DNA of 64,000 bases from Nocardia sp. CDC159 (GTDB lineage: Bacteria > Actinomycetota > Actinomycetes > Mycobacteriales > Mycobacteriaceae): assembly GCF_023740735.1 (NCBI RefSeq), contig NZ_JAMRXH010000010.1, positions 204,224 through 268,223 on the forward strand, written 5' to 3'. Within the stretch, counting starts at the first letter, position 1, and the number at the start of each line of letters is the position of its first letter. Of this stretch, positions 54,658 through 63,430 are shown one piece after another. The notes below the pieces were generated by a model. That model had not been told where the DNA came from, did not search any database, and saw only the letters and a list, made by a program, of their open reading frames with translations. The position numbers and the translations under genes were made by a program.

Positions 54658-55422
54658 ATGAACGATTCGCTTCTCGGGGACAAGGTTGCTCTGATTACCG
54701 GGGCCGCATCGGGAATCGGTGCGGTGGCGGCGCGGGTTTTCACCGCGCACGGTGCCAAGTTGGTTTTGGCGGATCTGAATGATGAGAAAGGCAATGAACT
54801 CGCCGCCGAGATCGAAAATTCCGGCGGGGAAGCTCTGTTCGTGCACACCGACGTCAGTTCGGAGGACGACGTCGCGGCGATGATGCGAGCGGTGGTCGAA
54901 CGGTTCGGCCGTCTGGACTGTGCGTTCAACAACGCCGGTATCGACGGCCACCCCGCGATCGCACACGAGGTCACCCGGGCGGACTGGGACCGAATGCTCG
55001 CTGTCAATCTGACCGGCGTGTGGCTGTGCCTGAAATACGAGCTCCCACAGATGCTTTCGCAAGGCGGCGGCGCCATCGTCAACACCGCCTCGGTGGCGGG
55101 ACTACGCGGTTCCCCGCGCCAGACCTGCTACACCACCGCCAAACACGGCCTGATCGGATTGACCATGGTCACCGCGGTCGATTACGCCGCAACCGGCATC
55201 CGCGTCAACGCCATCTGTCCGGGCACGATCCACACGCCCATGCTCGACGACGGATTCCGAAAGGGAATCCTGGACAACGAGAAAATGCTCTCTCGAATCC
55301 CCATGGCCCGCCACGGCGAACCCGAGGAAATCGCCGAGGCGGCGGCGTGGCTGCTGTCGGATGGGGCGAGTTATGTCACGGGGCAGGCACTGCCGATCGA
55401 CGGGGGCTGGACCACGCACTGA
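54658..55422 (+). CDS. Short-chain dehydrogenase/reductase (SDR), second copy
   Basis: A 254-residue classical SDR with TGAASGIG, NNAG, Ser in NTASVAG, and YTTAK, ending in ASYVTGQALPIDGGW. It aligns without gaps over most of its length with the SDR at 52032 and shares long identical runs (for example FGRLDCAFNNAGI and PQMLSQGGG). It is divergent from the SMP-30 operon, and the pair probably handles related alcohol or ketone substrates. Confidence 0.88.
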   Translation: MNDSLLGDKVALITGAASGIGAVAARVFTAHGAKLVLADLNDEKGNELAAEIENSGGEALFVHTDVSSEDDVAAMMRAVVERFGRLDCAFNNAGIDGHPAIAHEVTRADWDRMLAVNLTGVWLCLKYELPQMLSQGGGAIVNTASVAGLRGSPRQTCYTTAKHGLIGLTMVTAVDYAATGIRVNAICPGTIHTPMLDDGFRKGILDNEKMLSRIPMARHGEPEEIAEAAAWLLSDGASYVTGQALPIDGGWTTH

Positions 55423-55582
55423 GGCCGCGCTGGGTGTTGTAGTCACGCGATGTGCACCCACCGATGGAATGTCCTATCTTGCAGCATGTTTCGGTTCGTG
55501 GTGGTGCCCCCGCCTTCGGAACCGCCCGGTCCGGTTTCGGGACCGTCAGCGAGAATGGGCGTCGGGGCTGACACTGGGAGCT

Positions 55583-56284
55583 GTGGACACGCCGTCGGCG
55601 CAACGAGAGTTCTCCGCGTACGGACTGTCGCACTGGGTGGCGCTGGCCGTATTCGTGGTGGGTGCGATAGTGATCGTCCGGATAGGGCGCAGTCACCGAA
55701 GTGCTGACACCGCACGATGTTTCGGTCGGATCTTCGGCGCATTGACGCTGGCGCTGTATCTGACGATCTACCTCGTCGCACTGGTTCCTCCGACCATCGA
55801 TCGCGCTGTTCCGCTGCGCCTGACCGATCTGGCAACCATGGTCGCCGCGTACGCGCTGTGGTCGCACCGCCCCTGGGCGTGCGCGCTGACTTACTACTGG
55901 TGCCTCACCTTGAGCACGCAAGCGCTCGTGTCGCCCGCACTGCAGAGCCTCGACTTCCCGCACCCCGAGTTCGTGGCCTTCTGGGCGATCCACCTGGTCG
56001 TGGTCTGGGCGGCGATCTATCTGACCTGGGGTATCGGCATACATCCGGACTGGCGCAGTTACCGCATCGCCGTGCTGACCACCACGGTGTGGGTCGCGGT
56101 CACCTTCGTATTCAATTCCATTGCCGGGACCAACTACGGATTCGTCAACGCGAAACCCGCCACGCCGTCGCTGCTCGATGTACTGGGCCCCTGGCCCTGG
56201 TACCTGGCCACCGTTGCCGTTCTCCTCCTCTTCGTGTGGGCCTTGATGACCTGGCCCTGGACTCGACCGGCGCGCAACCGATGA
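55583..56284 (+). CDS. TIGR02206-like integral membrane protein
   Basis: A protein of about 233 residues with six or more hydrophobic segments. It has FSAYGLSHWVALAVFVVG near the start, PLRLTDLATMVAAYALW, LDFPHPEFVAFWAIHLVVVW and LLDVLGPWPWYLATVAVLLL at the end; LGPWPWYL is the mark I associate with the TIGR02206/YwaF family. Its function is unknown. The start is uncertain: GTG at 55583 fits the family length, but ATG at 55469 is in frame. Confidence 0.7.
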   Translation: MDTPSAQREFSAYGLSHWVALAVFVVGAIVIVRIGRSHRSADTARCFGRIFGALTLALYLTIYLVALVPPTIDRAVPLRLTDLATMVAAYALWSHRPWACALTYYWCLTLSTQALVSPALQSLDFPHPEFVAFWAIHLVVVWAAIYLTWGIGIHPDWRSYRIAVLTTTVWVAVTFVFNSIAGTNYGFVNAKPATPSLLDVLGPWPWYLATVAVLLLFVWALMTWPWTRPARNR

Positions 56285-56437
56285 GGCGAGTTCCGGGGCG
56301 CGGCGCCGGATGCTCGGTTGAAGGTCGAACATGATTCACGCAACACGGCCCTGGCGGTCCGACTCCACCTTCAGCTACCGTTCAGCAAACGATCGCATGA
56401 CCAGTTGATCGGCGCACCTCGATTCGAGGGAGTCCCC

Positions 56438-57868
56438 ATGGTTGTTGTGAACGGTCCGCTCGACGGGCACCGGCCGCGCCGGAGCCGCAGGACGTCGGTC
56501 GTCGGCGTGGGTATCAGCGTTGGCGCCGTCAAAACGGTATCGGCGTCGGTCACCGGCGCCGGGCGGACCGCGGTCTCGAGCCGCAAGACCGCCGTGACAA
56601 TCGATCCGTCCGGCGCCGCCGCGGCCGAGGCCGACGGCGCCCTCGGTACCGTTATCGCCGATTTCGCGGATCTGGCCCGGGAACCGGAGACCGTCACGGT
56701 CGCGGGCCGGGTCTGGTCCCCGACGATGCTGATCGCCTCGCTGGTGTGCAACCTCCTCGATTCGGTCCGCCCCGCCGCGGATGTCGCCATCACCTACCCC
56801 GCCGTTTACTCCGACAAACAGGTGGAGTTGCTGCGGCAGGCGCTGGAACTGTCGGTCACCCGGTCGGTGCTCCTGGTGCCCGAACCGGTCGCCGCCGTGG
56901 AATGGCTTGCGCACGAATGTGATACACCGGACCCGGGGCTCGTCCTCGTCTACGATCTCGGCGCGACCTCCTTGGACGTCGCACTGGTGCGGGTCGGTCC
57001 GGGGCAACCGATGATCGTCGGCACACCTGTGCGCTCCTATGATTTCGGCGGCAGGCCCCTCGGCGAGTGGATTGCCGAGAAGGTCGCCCCGTCCGGCGAC
57101 GGTCGGCCGCCTTCCGCGCTCACCGACTGCGACGAGCTGCGAGCCGCGCACGTGCGCTACTCGTTCCGCGTGGTCGACGAATGCTTGCGATCGGCGTTGA
57201 CGAGCATCAGCGAGGTCGATCGAATCCTGGTGGTGGGCGGCGCTTCCCGAGGGTCCGAAGTCGCGGGTGTCATGGCAGAACTCGGGCGTCCCGTGGTCGC
57301 ATCGGCCGATCCGGGGCATAGTGCCGCGATCGGAGCCGCCGTCCGGGCGGCCCGGACCGCCGACGCGCGGGTGGTCGAGACCGCGCGCACGGGTCGTCGG
57401 CCGCTGGTTCTGGCCGGGGCCGCCGCATTGTCCGTCGTGGCGGTGTCCGCGGGGACGCTGTTCATGCAGCCGGGACCGACGAAGACCTCGCAACCGCAGG
57501 CCGTCCTGGCACCGCAGAACGCCCCCCGAGAACCGAGGGCCCAGAACGAGGACCGTCGGTTGAAGACCGCGGCGCAACCGAATCCGCCTTCCGCGGCACT
57601 GCCTCAGCCGCCCGCGCCACCGCCGCCCGCGGCGCAGCCACAGCAGGTGGATTCGACGAGTGCAGGCGATCCCGTCTCGCCGGACACCTCCTCCGGCGCG
57701 TCCGACGCACCGAGTGGTCCGGAGGTCGACGTGCCTTCCGACCCGCAGCCCGACGCGCCTACCCCACGCCGGGAACGCCACCGCACCGAGCATCGTCCGC
57801 ATCACGGGCCCGCACAGCTACCGTTCGGGCGTCACCGACACGATGGTGCCCACGGTCGATTGCCGTGA
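56438..57868 (+). CDS. Hsp70-like ATPase-fold protein with membrane anchor and Pro-rich tail
   Basis: A 476-residue protein. Residues of about 20-310 form an actin/Hsp70 ATPase fold: VVGVGISVGAVKT at the first phosphate loop, VPEPVAAVEWL, LVYDLGATSLDVALVRV at the second, and ILVVGGASRGSEV at the adenosine site. There is no Hsp70 substrate-binding domain. Instead there is one membrane helix at about 327-350 (LVLAGAAALSVVAVSAGTLF) and a disordered Pro/Gln/Asp/His-rich tail of about 120 residues, placed outside the cell. Such anchored DnaK-like proteins occur in mycolate actinobacteria; the role is unclear. Confidence 0.75.
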   Translation: MVVVNGPLDGHRPRRSRRTSVVGVGISVGAVKTVSASVTGAGRTAVSSRKTAVTIDPSGAAAAEADGALGTVIADFADLAREPETVTVAGRVWSPTMLIASLVCNLLDSVRPAADVAITYPAVYSDKQVELLRQALELSVTRSVLLVPEPVAAVEWLAHECDTPDPGLVLVYDLGATSLDVALVRVGPGQPMIVGTPVRSYDFGGRPLGEWIAEKVAPSGDGRPPSALTDCDELRAAHVRYSFRVVDECLRSALTSISEVDRILVVGGASRGSEVAGVMAELGRPVVASADPGHSAAIGAAVRAARTADARVVETARTGRRPLVLAGAAALSVVAVSAGTLFMQPGPTKTSQPQAVLAPQNAPREPRAQNEDRRLKTAAQPNPPSAALPQPPAPPPPAAQPQQVDSTSAGDPVSPDTSSGASDAPSGPEVDVPSDPQPDAPTPRRERHRTEHRPHHGPAQLPFGRHRHDGAHGRLP

Positions 57869-57934
57869 ATCACCTTCCGCGGTGCGGAGATTCGCAACCT
57901 CCGATGGTGTATGGCGCACGTAGTCGAGGCTCGA

Positions 57935-58351
57935 TCATTCCTTCGAGACGGCCTCGAGGACGCTGCCCGACTGCGGGTTTTCCAGTTCGCGAGCCACGTC
58001 GGCCTGGGCAACGATGCCGACCAACCGGTCGTTGTCCAGCACGGGCACTCGGCGGATCTGGTGCTGCGACATCAGCTCGCACACCTTCGAGACCTCGTCG
58101 TCGGCCTGTACTGTCACGGGTGTGCCCTCGGCCAGCTCGCCGGCATGCACGCCGATCGGATCCTTGCGCTGGACAATTACTTTCACGACGATGTCGCGGT
58201 CGGTGAGCATGCCTTTCAGCTGGTCGTCCTCGCCGCAGATGGGCAGGGCGCCGATATCCAGTTCGGCCATCTTGCGTGCCGCGTCGAGCACCGTATCGCT
58301 GGTACGTACGCATTCGACACCGGTAGTCATGATGTCGCGCACGGTGGTCAT
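57935..58351 (-). CDS. CBS-domain protein
   Basis: A 138-residue protein made of two CBS motifs (MTTGVECVRTSDTVLDAARK and LMSQHQIRRVPVLDNDRLVG), which together form one Bateman module that binds adenosine nucleotides. ATG at 58351 has GAGGAGG upstream. It converges with the Hsp70-like gene; stand-alone CBS proteins of this size are common in hypoxia/stress regulons of actinobacteria. Confidence 0.88.
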   Translation of the reverse strand: MTTVRDIMTTGVECVRTSDTVLDAARKMAELDIGALPICGEDDQLKGMLTDRDIVVKVIVQRKDPIGVHAGELAEGTPVTVQADDEVSKVCELMSQHQIRRVPVLDNDRLVGIVAQADVARELENPQSGSVLEAVSKE

Positions 58352-58588
58352 GGAGTGCCTCCTCGAATCGTCCGGTAGGACCGGCCATTCATGATGGATG
58401 GCCTGTTCACCGCCTACCCGAACAGTCGCGGCACACACCTGGTGCGCCAGCCCCGCACCCGGTACGCGGTGTCGCCCGTTGATCGTCCAGCCGAGCCGGC
58501 GCGTCGGCCCGTTTCCGCGACAACAGGCAACGAGGTGACCATGACCGCAGTGTAGGAACCCTTTCACTACACGAAATACTGGTGAGCA

Positions 58589-60118
58589 TCATCGGTGTGG
58601 ACCGCGGGACCGAGGAGGTTGGAGGCTGGGATTCCGTGCCGTGTGGCGGGCGGGTAGATCGTCGGTGGAGGCGTATGTCTGTACCGCGTGGGCGATCGCG
58701 CCGGTGTTCACGGTCAGTGCGGTGTCGTTGATGTTGGTGGTCGTGTCGCAAGGGCGGTGGTAGCAGTAGTCATAGGCCCGGCCTGCCTGGCCGCCGAACA
58801 TCCGCTGTTCTTCGGGGGTTTTGATGCCGTCCGAGCCGGTGAACACGCCGCCGATCGGAATTCCGGCCCGCATGAACGGGTCGTAGTCCGAGCGGCCGTT
58901 GAGTGGTGCGCTGATGTGCGGGAGGTTGCGGACGTCGTAGTAGCGGGCGAAGTTCTTTTCGATTTCGGTGGATCCGGCCGGTCCGGCGCTGCCGTCGCGG
59001 ATCATGTAGGCGAAGTTCGGCGAGGCGATCATGTCGAAGTTGAGATAGAGCCCGATCCTGCGGTGGTCGGTTTTGGACAGGTTCGACACGTAATATTTGG
59101 AGCCGAGCAGGCCGAGTTCCTCGGCGCCCCAGAAGGCGAAGCGGAGCTTGTTCTTCGGTTGGACGGTGGCCATCCGGCGCGCGACCTCGAGCAGTCCCGC
59201 GACGCCGGAACCGTTGTCGTTGATCCCGGCCCCGGTGCGCACGGAATCCAGGTGTGCCCCGGCCATGACGACGTTGTTCGCGTTGCCCTGTTTGGACTCC
59301 GCCAGGAGATTGTAGGTGGTTCGGGGCGCGGACTCGGTGTTGGTCTTCAACCGCACCACCTTGCCGGGCGAGGCGAGCCGTTGGCCGACAGCGAAACTCG
59401 CGCCGACCACCGGGATGGTGATGCCGGTCTGATCGAGCGGCTCGGTGAAGACTTCGGTGCGACCGCGCTGGCCTTCGTTGAAAATGATCACCCCGGATGC
59501 CGCTGCCGCCTGGGCATTTCGCGCCTGGTCGGCGAACGTGCAGATACCGCGCTGCAGCAGCGCGATATTGCCACGAGTGAAGCCGGCGAAGTCCGCGGCC
59601 TCACAACCAGAGGTCGAGGAGTTCGGTCGCGGGCCGGGCGGCAGGGTGAGATCGACACCCTGGATCGCCGCCTCGACATCCCCCGAGCCTGAATGGATCG
59701 AGCTGGCGAAGTCGCCGAAAGCGTTGCTGCCCTGCGGAATTGGAGTGAACGTCGCGCGGTGGGAGGAGACCTGTTCCATGATCGGTGCCGTTCGTTCCCG
59801 GAAGGACGGAAAGGTGAACGCCTGCAGGGTCACCTGATAACCCGCGCCGCGTAGCTCGCCGGCCACGTAGTCACGGGAGGCGTCGTCTCCGGATGTGCCC
59901 GAGGCTCGGGTGCCGCCGTGGGTGTTGGCGATGGACTGCAACTTCTCCAGATGTCGCTTGACATTGCGCATATCGATCGAGTCGGCCAGTTGCCGCTCGG
60001 GCGGCGCGCCGGTTTCGGTACTGGCGGACCCGGCCGGCCCGAACAACAGCACGAGCGGCAGAGCGGTAGCGACGGCGGTGACGAGACCGACCCTGACACG
60101 GCGAGGGATGCGAGGCAT
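58589..60118 (-). CDS. Secreted M28 aminopeptidase with PA domain
   Basis: A 509-residue zinc aminopeptidase. A signal peptide covers about residues 1-32. A PA insert contains GNIALLQRGICTFADQARNA. The peptidase core has zinc ligands His and Asp in AGAHLDSV and GINDNGSG, the catalytic-site GAEELG, Asp in NFDMIASPN and the late His in YDYCYHRPCDT. The order matches the Streptomyces-type leucine aminopeptidase. GGAGGAG precedes the ATG at 60118. Confidence 0.9.
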   Translation of the reverse strand: MPRIPRRVRVGLVTAVATALPLVLLFGPAGSASTETGAPPERQLADSIDMRNVKRHLEKLQSIANTHGGTRASGTSGDDASRDYVAGELRGAGYQVTLQAFTFPSFRERTAPIMEQVSSHRATFTPIPQGSNAFGDFASSIHSGSGDVEAAIQGVDLTLPPGPRPNSSTSGCEAADFAGFTRGNIALLQRGICTFADQARNAQAAAASGVIIFNEGQRGRTEVFTEPLDQTGITIPVVGASFAVGQRLASPGKVVRLKTNTESAPRTTYNLLAESKQGNANNVVMAGAHLDSVRTGAGINDNGSGVAGLLEVARRMATVQPKNKLRFAFWGAEELGLLGSKYYVSNLSKTDHRRIGLYLNFDMIASPNFAYMIRDGSAGPAGSTEIEKNFARYYDVRNLPHISAPLNGRSDYDPFMRAGIPIGGVFTGSDGIKTPEEQRMFGGQAGRAYDYCYHRPCDTTTNINDTALTVNTGAIAHAVQTYASTDDLPARHTARNPSLQPPRSRGPHR

Positions 60119-60391
60119 GTCGGCTCCTCCAAAGGGGGCGGATGAAACCCGATCATCGGAAGTGAAGCCGGGGTGGCGCCTCGGTGAAACCTCGACTCGA
60201 CGATCGAGGTAGGGGATTGCCCAGCAGACCAGCCGGCTACTCCGCGTTCACCGAACTGCCTTGTGCGGCAAACCTTCTGGCAAGATCCAACGGTCGCCCC
60301 CGGCAACTTCTCCTGGCCGACGGTCCACCGAACCGACAAACTACGTCTTTCCGTGTGGGCGTATACCGGAGCATGCCGGTTCCATCAACCG

Positions 60392-60403
60392 GTTCTCGAG
60401 AAC
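60392..60403. promoter_or_regulatory. 12-bp palindrome GTTCTCGAGAAC
   Basis: GTTCTCGAGAAC is perfectly palindromic and lies in the long gap between the M28 peptidase and the secreted-protein gene. It could be an operator; no regulator is adjacent. Confidence 0.3.
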
Positions 60404-60462
60404 TGGGAGCCCCAACGTTATAGGGGCTTTACCGGACAAACCGGGCGTTCGATGATCGAGCA

Positions 60463-60479
60463 CGGGGTGTGACACCCCG
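60463..60479. promoter_or_regulatory. 17-bp palindrome upstream of a secreted-protein gene
   Basis: CGGGGTGT at 60463-60470 and ACACCCCG at 60472-60479 are perfect inverted repeats around a single G. The site lies 180 bp before the gene at 60660 and looks like an operator or a short hairpin. Confidence 0.35.
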
Positions 60480-60659
60480 ATGTGATTACCGCACCGATTT
60501 ATCGAACACGAGCATTCGCGAACCCACCATGCCGCCGGTTTCGGCCGGTCCGAGATCACCAGCCGTGTCGAAGAGTTCGTCGTCGATGCGGAGTAGGTGA
60601 CTCGGGCATCCGCGGGAATGTCGTTGACTCGCTGTTGGATCGCTCGAAGGAGTTTCGCA

Positions 60660-61328
60660 ATGTTCGGAAAACTGTTCTACGCACGGGCGGCCCTGATCGC
60701 GGTGAGTTGTACCGCGGCCGCGATGGTGGTCGGCGCCGGTCCGGCACAGGCCGACAGCTCGACCACGGTCAGCCCGGCCGGAGCCGGCGTCGCAACCGCG
60801 AACAACGGTGCGGTGGTCTTCGGGACGGGCACCTCGACCGTCAATTGCTATACCGGCACGACCAGTGGCGGTTCCGTTCCCGCGGCACCGAACAACAAGA
60901 ACTCGAGCGGACCGGTGACCGTTTCGCTCGGGCCCCTGACCCTGGGCAAATGCAGCACCGACCAGTCCGGTCGCACCGTCGAGGTAACAACCACCGGCAG
61001 CTGGGGAATCGCGGCACAGAACGGGTCCTCGATCGCCGCCGATCTGGTCATTCCCCAAGGGGGAGTGACCATCACAACCAGCGGGGCTGTGAACTGCACC
61101 ACCGTATACGCGCCGGACGGGCCCGCGACGGTGGCCGGTACCTACACCAACAGCGTGAACAACGGCGGCCTGCAGTCGCTGCCGTCGATGACGGTCCTCG
61201 ATACGGTGCCGAGCCGGACAACCGGTGACGCCTCCTGTCCGACGGGGGATTCATGGGACAGGGTGTCAGCCACCTTCTTTGTGAACAACCCCGCCGACCC
61301 GGGGCGCATGATCACCGTCGGTCCGTAA
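60660..61328 (+). CDS. Secreted protein of unknown function
   Basis: A 222-residue protein with a clear signal peptide ending at about residue 31 (GAGPAQA). The mature part is beta-rich, full of Ser/Thr/Gly/Asn, with four Cys that could form two disulfides. No catalytic motif is visible. GAAGGAG lies seven bases upstream of ATG 60660. Proteins of this look are common in Nocardia and Rhodococcus secretomes, but I cannot name the family. Confidence 0.65.
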   Translation: MFGKLFYARAALIAVSCTAAAMVVGAGPAQADSSTTVSPAGAGVATANNGAVVFGTGTSTVNCYTGTTSGGSVPAAPNNKNSSGPVTVSLGPLTLGKCSTDQSGRTVEVTTTGSWGIAAQNGSSIAADLVIPQGGVTITTSGAVNCTTVYAPDGPATVAGTYTNSVNNGGLQSLPSMTVLDTVPSRTTGDASCPTGDSWDRVSATFFVNNPADPGRMITVGP

Positions 61329-61393
61329 CTCCGGTCGGACCGGGGGCGACGATCGTCGATGCTCGTGTTTCGGACGGGCCCGGTCATCCCGCA

Positions 61394-61405
61394 CGACACG
61401 TGTCG
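61394..61405. terminator. 12-bp palindrome in a convergent gap
   Basis: CGACACGTGTCG is a perfect palindrome next to the stop of the fulvocin-related gene (minus strand), 66 bp after the stop of the plus-strand secreted-protein gene. Its place between converging genes suggests a bidirectional terminator, but the stem is only 6 bp. Confidence 0.3.
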
Positions 61406-61408
61406 CGA

Positions 61409-62368
61409 TCACTCGCACAGGCCGTTGCACACATACACCCATCCGGTTCCGCATCCACCGACAAAATTGCAATCGTGCAGCTTGTACTTGCAGATATGAG
61501 GATCATCGCAATACGGATCCTGATCGGCACACGCACAGTCAGGACCCGGCGAGGCCGCGACGTCAGCGGGCCCGAGCGTAGCCAATAGTGCTCCAGCGTC
61601 TTGCCTGCCGTACGCCGCCACTGCGGCCTCTTTGAGCGCGGCAAGCTCCGTCTTGACGGCTGTTGGATCCGCAGGGGCATACGTGGTCTCCGAGCCGAGA
61701 ATCGCCACGGCGCGGTTGATCACCTCGCGTTGCTGCGTGGTCAGATCGGCCCGCGCGTCGCGTGACCGTGCTAGATGGGTCACCCACAGTTGGCTCTTGA
61801 CTCGCGGTTCGAGCGCCGAGAAAATCGCCCTTCGATATGGCATCGAGTGTGCGACGAACTCGTCATACGTTTGCGGTAGCCGGTTTCTATTCGCTTCGAC
61901 CCATTGCCGCACTGGGGACTGACCCGAAGCGGCGAAGGCGGGGATGTTGCCGGTGGCCAGCAAGCCGGCGGCTACGGCGGCACCCGCACCGTAACGCAGA
62001 AAGCTCTTACGATTTATCGTCGCGCGGGCCGCGGTGGCCTGTGGTGGGTCGATGTCGGGGTAGCGTAGCCGACCCAGGGCGCCGATAACGCGCATACTCA
62101 TGCGCGGTCCCAGCGAACGCAGAAGCGGGCGTGACATCGAACGGCCTGTCCACGCTCGTACCTCACCCGTGGCGTCGACCCTGATGAGAGTCGGCGCCCA
62201 TGGCGCACTGGGCCCCAGTGCTCGCGCGCGCCACTGTCGCACCTCAGCGTTCGCCAGTGGCAGGACCTCGAGTCTGCCCTTGCATGTCCGTGCGACGTTA
62301 TGCGCGACCTCATTGCACTGTCCGCATGTGCCATCGAACGCCAGCACCAAACGTTTTACGGCTGTCAT
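61409..62368 (-). CDS. Fulvocin C-related protein with N-terminal DCC/thioredoxin-like domain
   Basis: A 319-residue fusion. Residues 1-100 look like a DCC (DUF393) thiol-disulfide oxidoreductase domain: LAFDGTCGQCNEVAHNV with Cys15 and Cys18. An internal RKSFLRYGAGAAVAAGLLAT segment (about 119-140) resembles a Tat or membrane signal. A helical part follows, and the last 42 residues hold eight Cys (CACADQDPYC, HICKYKLHDC, GGCGTGWVYVCNGLC). The spacing and the GCGTGWVY block recall fulvocin C, a four-disulfide Myxococcus bacteriocin. It may therefore be the precursor of an exported Cys-rich peptide, with its own oxidase-like domain. The ATG at 62368 has GGGGGTG upstream. Confidence 0.7.
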   Translation of the reverse strand: MTAVKRLVLAFDGTCGQCNEVAHNVARTCKGRLEVLPLANAEVRQWRARALGPSAPWAPTLIRVDATGEVRAWTGRSMSRPLLRSLGPRMSMRVIGALGRLRYPDIDPPQATAARATINRKSFLRYGAGAAVAAGLLATGNIPAFAASGQSPVRQWVEANRNRLPQTYDEFVAHSMPYRRAIFSALEPRVKSQLWVTHLARSRDARADLTTQQREVINRAVAILGSETTYAPADPTAVKTELAALKEAAVAAYGRQDAGALLATLGPADVAASPGPDCACADQDPYCDDPHICKYKLHDCNFVGGCGTGWVYVCNGLCE

Positions 62369-62793
62369 GGATAAAACACCCCCAGTTATGTACTGCATCA
62401 AGAAACAAGAACCACTTTCAACCGAGGTGGAGACGGATTAGTTGGAAGTGATTGCACGACATAATTGTTTCGCGCGCGCCCCAGATATTCAACTCGACTT
62501 CGAGGCCACCGTTTCCGCACCTCCCACATACCCCTCAGCAGCGCTTACCGGGCACTTTCGAGGCGATCCTCGATGCGGCTGCTCGACTTTCGAACAGGAT
62601 CAAGCGCTTCGGCGACCCGCAAGGAGCCTTTCGAACGCGGTCACCATCCCCCTCGTGGGCCACAGGGTGGTCGCACATTGTCGAAACACCTTGGTGCCGT
62701 GGGTATGTCGTGAAATGGGCTGCCGGTGCTTTCGGGGGGATGACCTGAGCACTGGGGGCGGCTATCGTCGGGAATTCCCGAACAAGGAGGATT
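62369..62793. other. 425-bp divergent promoter region, no gene
   Basis: No gene is supported. The gap separates the minus-strand fulvocin-related gene from the plus-strand gene at 62794. The left third (about 62380-62480) is clearly less GC-rich than its surroundings and is the likely site of both promoters. CAAGGAGG at its right edge is the ribosome site of the next gene. Confidence 0.6.
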
Positions 62794-63165
62794 ATGACGA
62801 ACCGCAAGCGCCGGACGGCCGCTGCCTTCGGCGTCGCTGCCGTGGGAGCCGCGACTGTGGTGATCGGCTCGGGCCCCGCGCACGCCGCTGCTCCGCAAGG
62901 CTGCGTCGAGAACCGTCAACTGACCGCTGCCACGGTGACCTGTCCCGGCTTGCCCCCGGATTGGGGCGCCGAGGTGGATGTCGACTGTGTCGGCGTCTTT
63001 CTGACATATGGGCTGGCGCCCGGCGTGGGCCGATACACGCAACTCGGCTTCGGCAGTGCTTCCCGGGGCGTCACTGTTGCCTGCATCGGCGGCGATCCGA
63101 ACCGGGGCCTCGGCATCGTCACCGACGTGCGTGTGCGCATCGTCCCCAGCGAACGAGTCGGCTGA
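62794..63165 (+). CDS. Small secreted four-cysteine protein
   Basis: A 123-residue protein with a signal peptide (MTNRKRRTAAAFGVAAVGAA up to AHAA at about residue 32). The mature chain of about 90 residues has four Cys (QGC, VTC, VDC, VAC), which would make two disulfides, and no catalytic motif. AGGAGG lies just upstream. It is divergent from the fulvocin-related gene; a functional link is possible but unproven. Confidence 0.65.
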   Translation: MTNRKRRTAAAFGVAAVGAATVVIGSGPAHAAAPQGCVENRQLTAATVTCPGLPPDWGAEVDVDCVGVFLTYGLAPGVGRYTQLGFGSASRGVTVACIGGDPNRGLGIVTDVRVRIVPSERVG

Positions 63166-63430
63166 CCCACTCGTGGGCTGGTGGCGGGGTTCGTGTCGCC
63201 GCGGCATCCGATCAGATCCGCTGCCCGCCACGCCTGGCGCGGATAGCCTTTCTTCAGCCATCTCTTCGGTCAACAGTCTGCCCACGTATGGCAATTCGCG
63301 TCCGACTCGAGCCGGCCTGCCAGCGGGTTCACACACCAATCCTTGCCTTCGCGCCGCCGACGGGCACGCCCTCAGTTCGGGGCCTCATCGACGTGCACTG
63401 TCGCGTCGGCGGCAGCCGGACACAGATCGT
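63166..63430. other. 265-bp gap, nothing recognised
   Basis: No supported gene, hairpin with T-run, or repeat is seen between the small secreted protein and the convergent hypothetical gene. Confidence 0.4.

Larger units (their letters stand above)
60119..60659. other. 541-bp gap without a gene, with two palindromes
   Basis: No convincing gene is seen on either strand. It holds the divergent promoters of the M28 peptidase and the secreted-protein gene at 60660. Two perfect palindromes, at 60392-60403 and 60463-60479, are described separately. The right edge carries GAAGGAG at 60646-60652. Confidence 0.6.
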
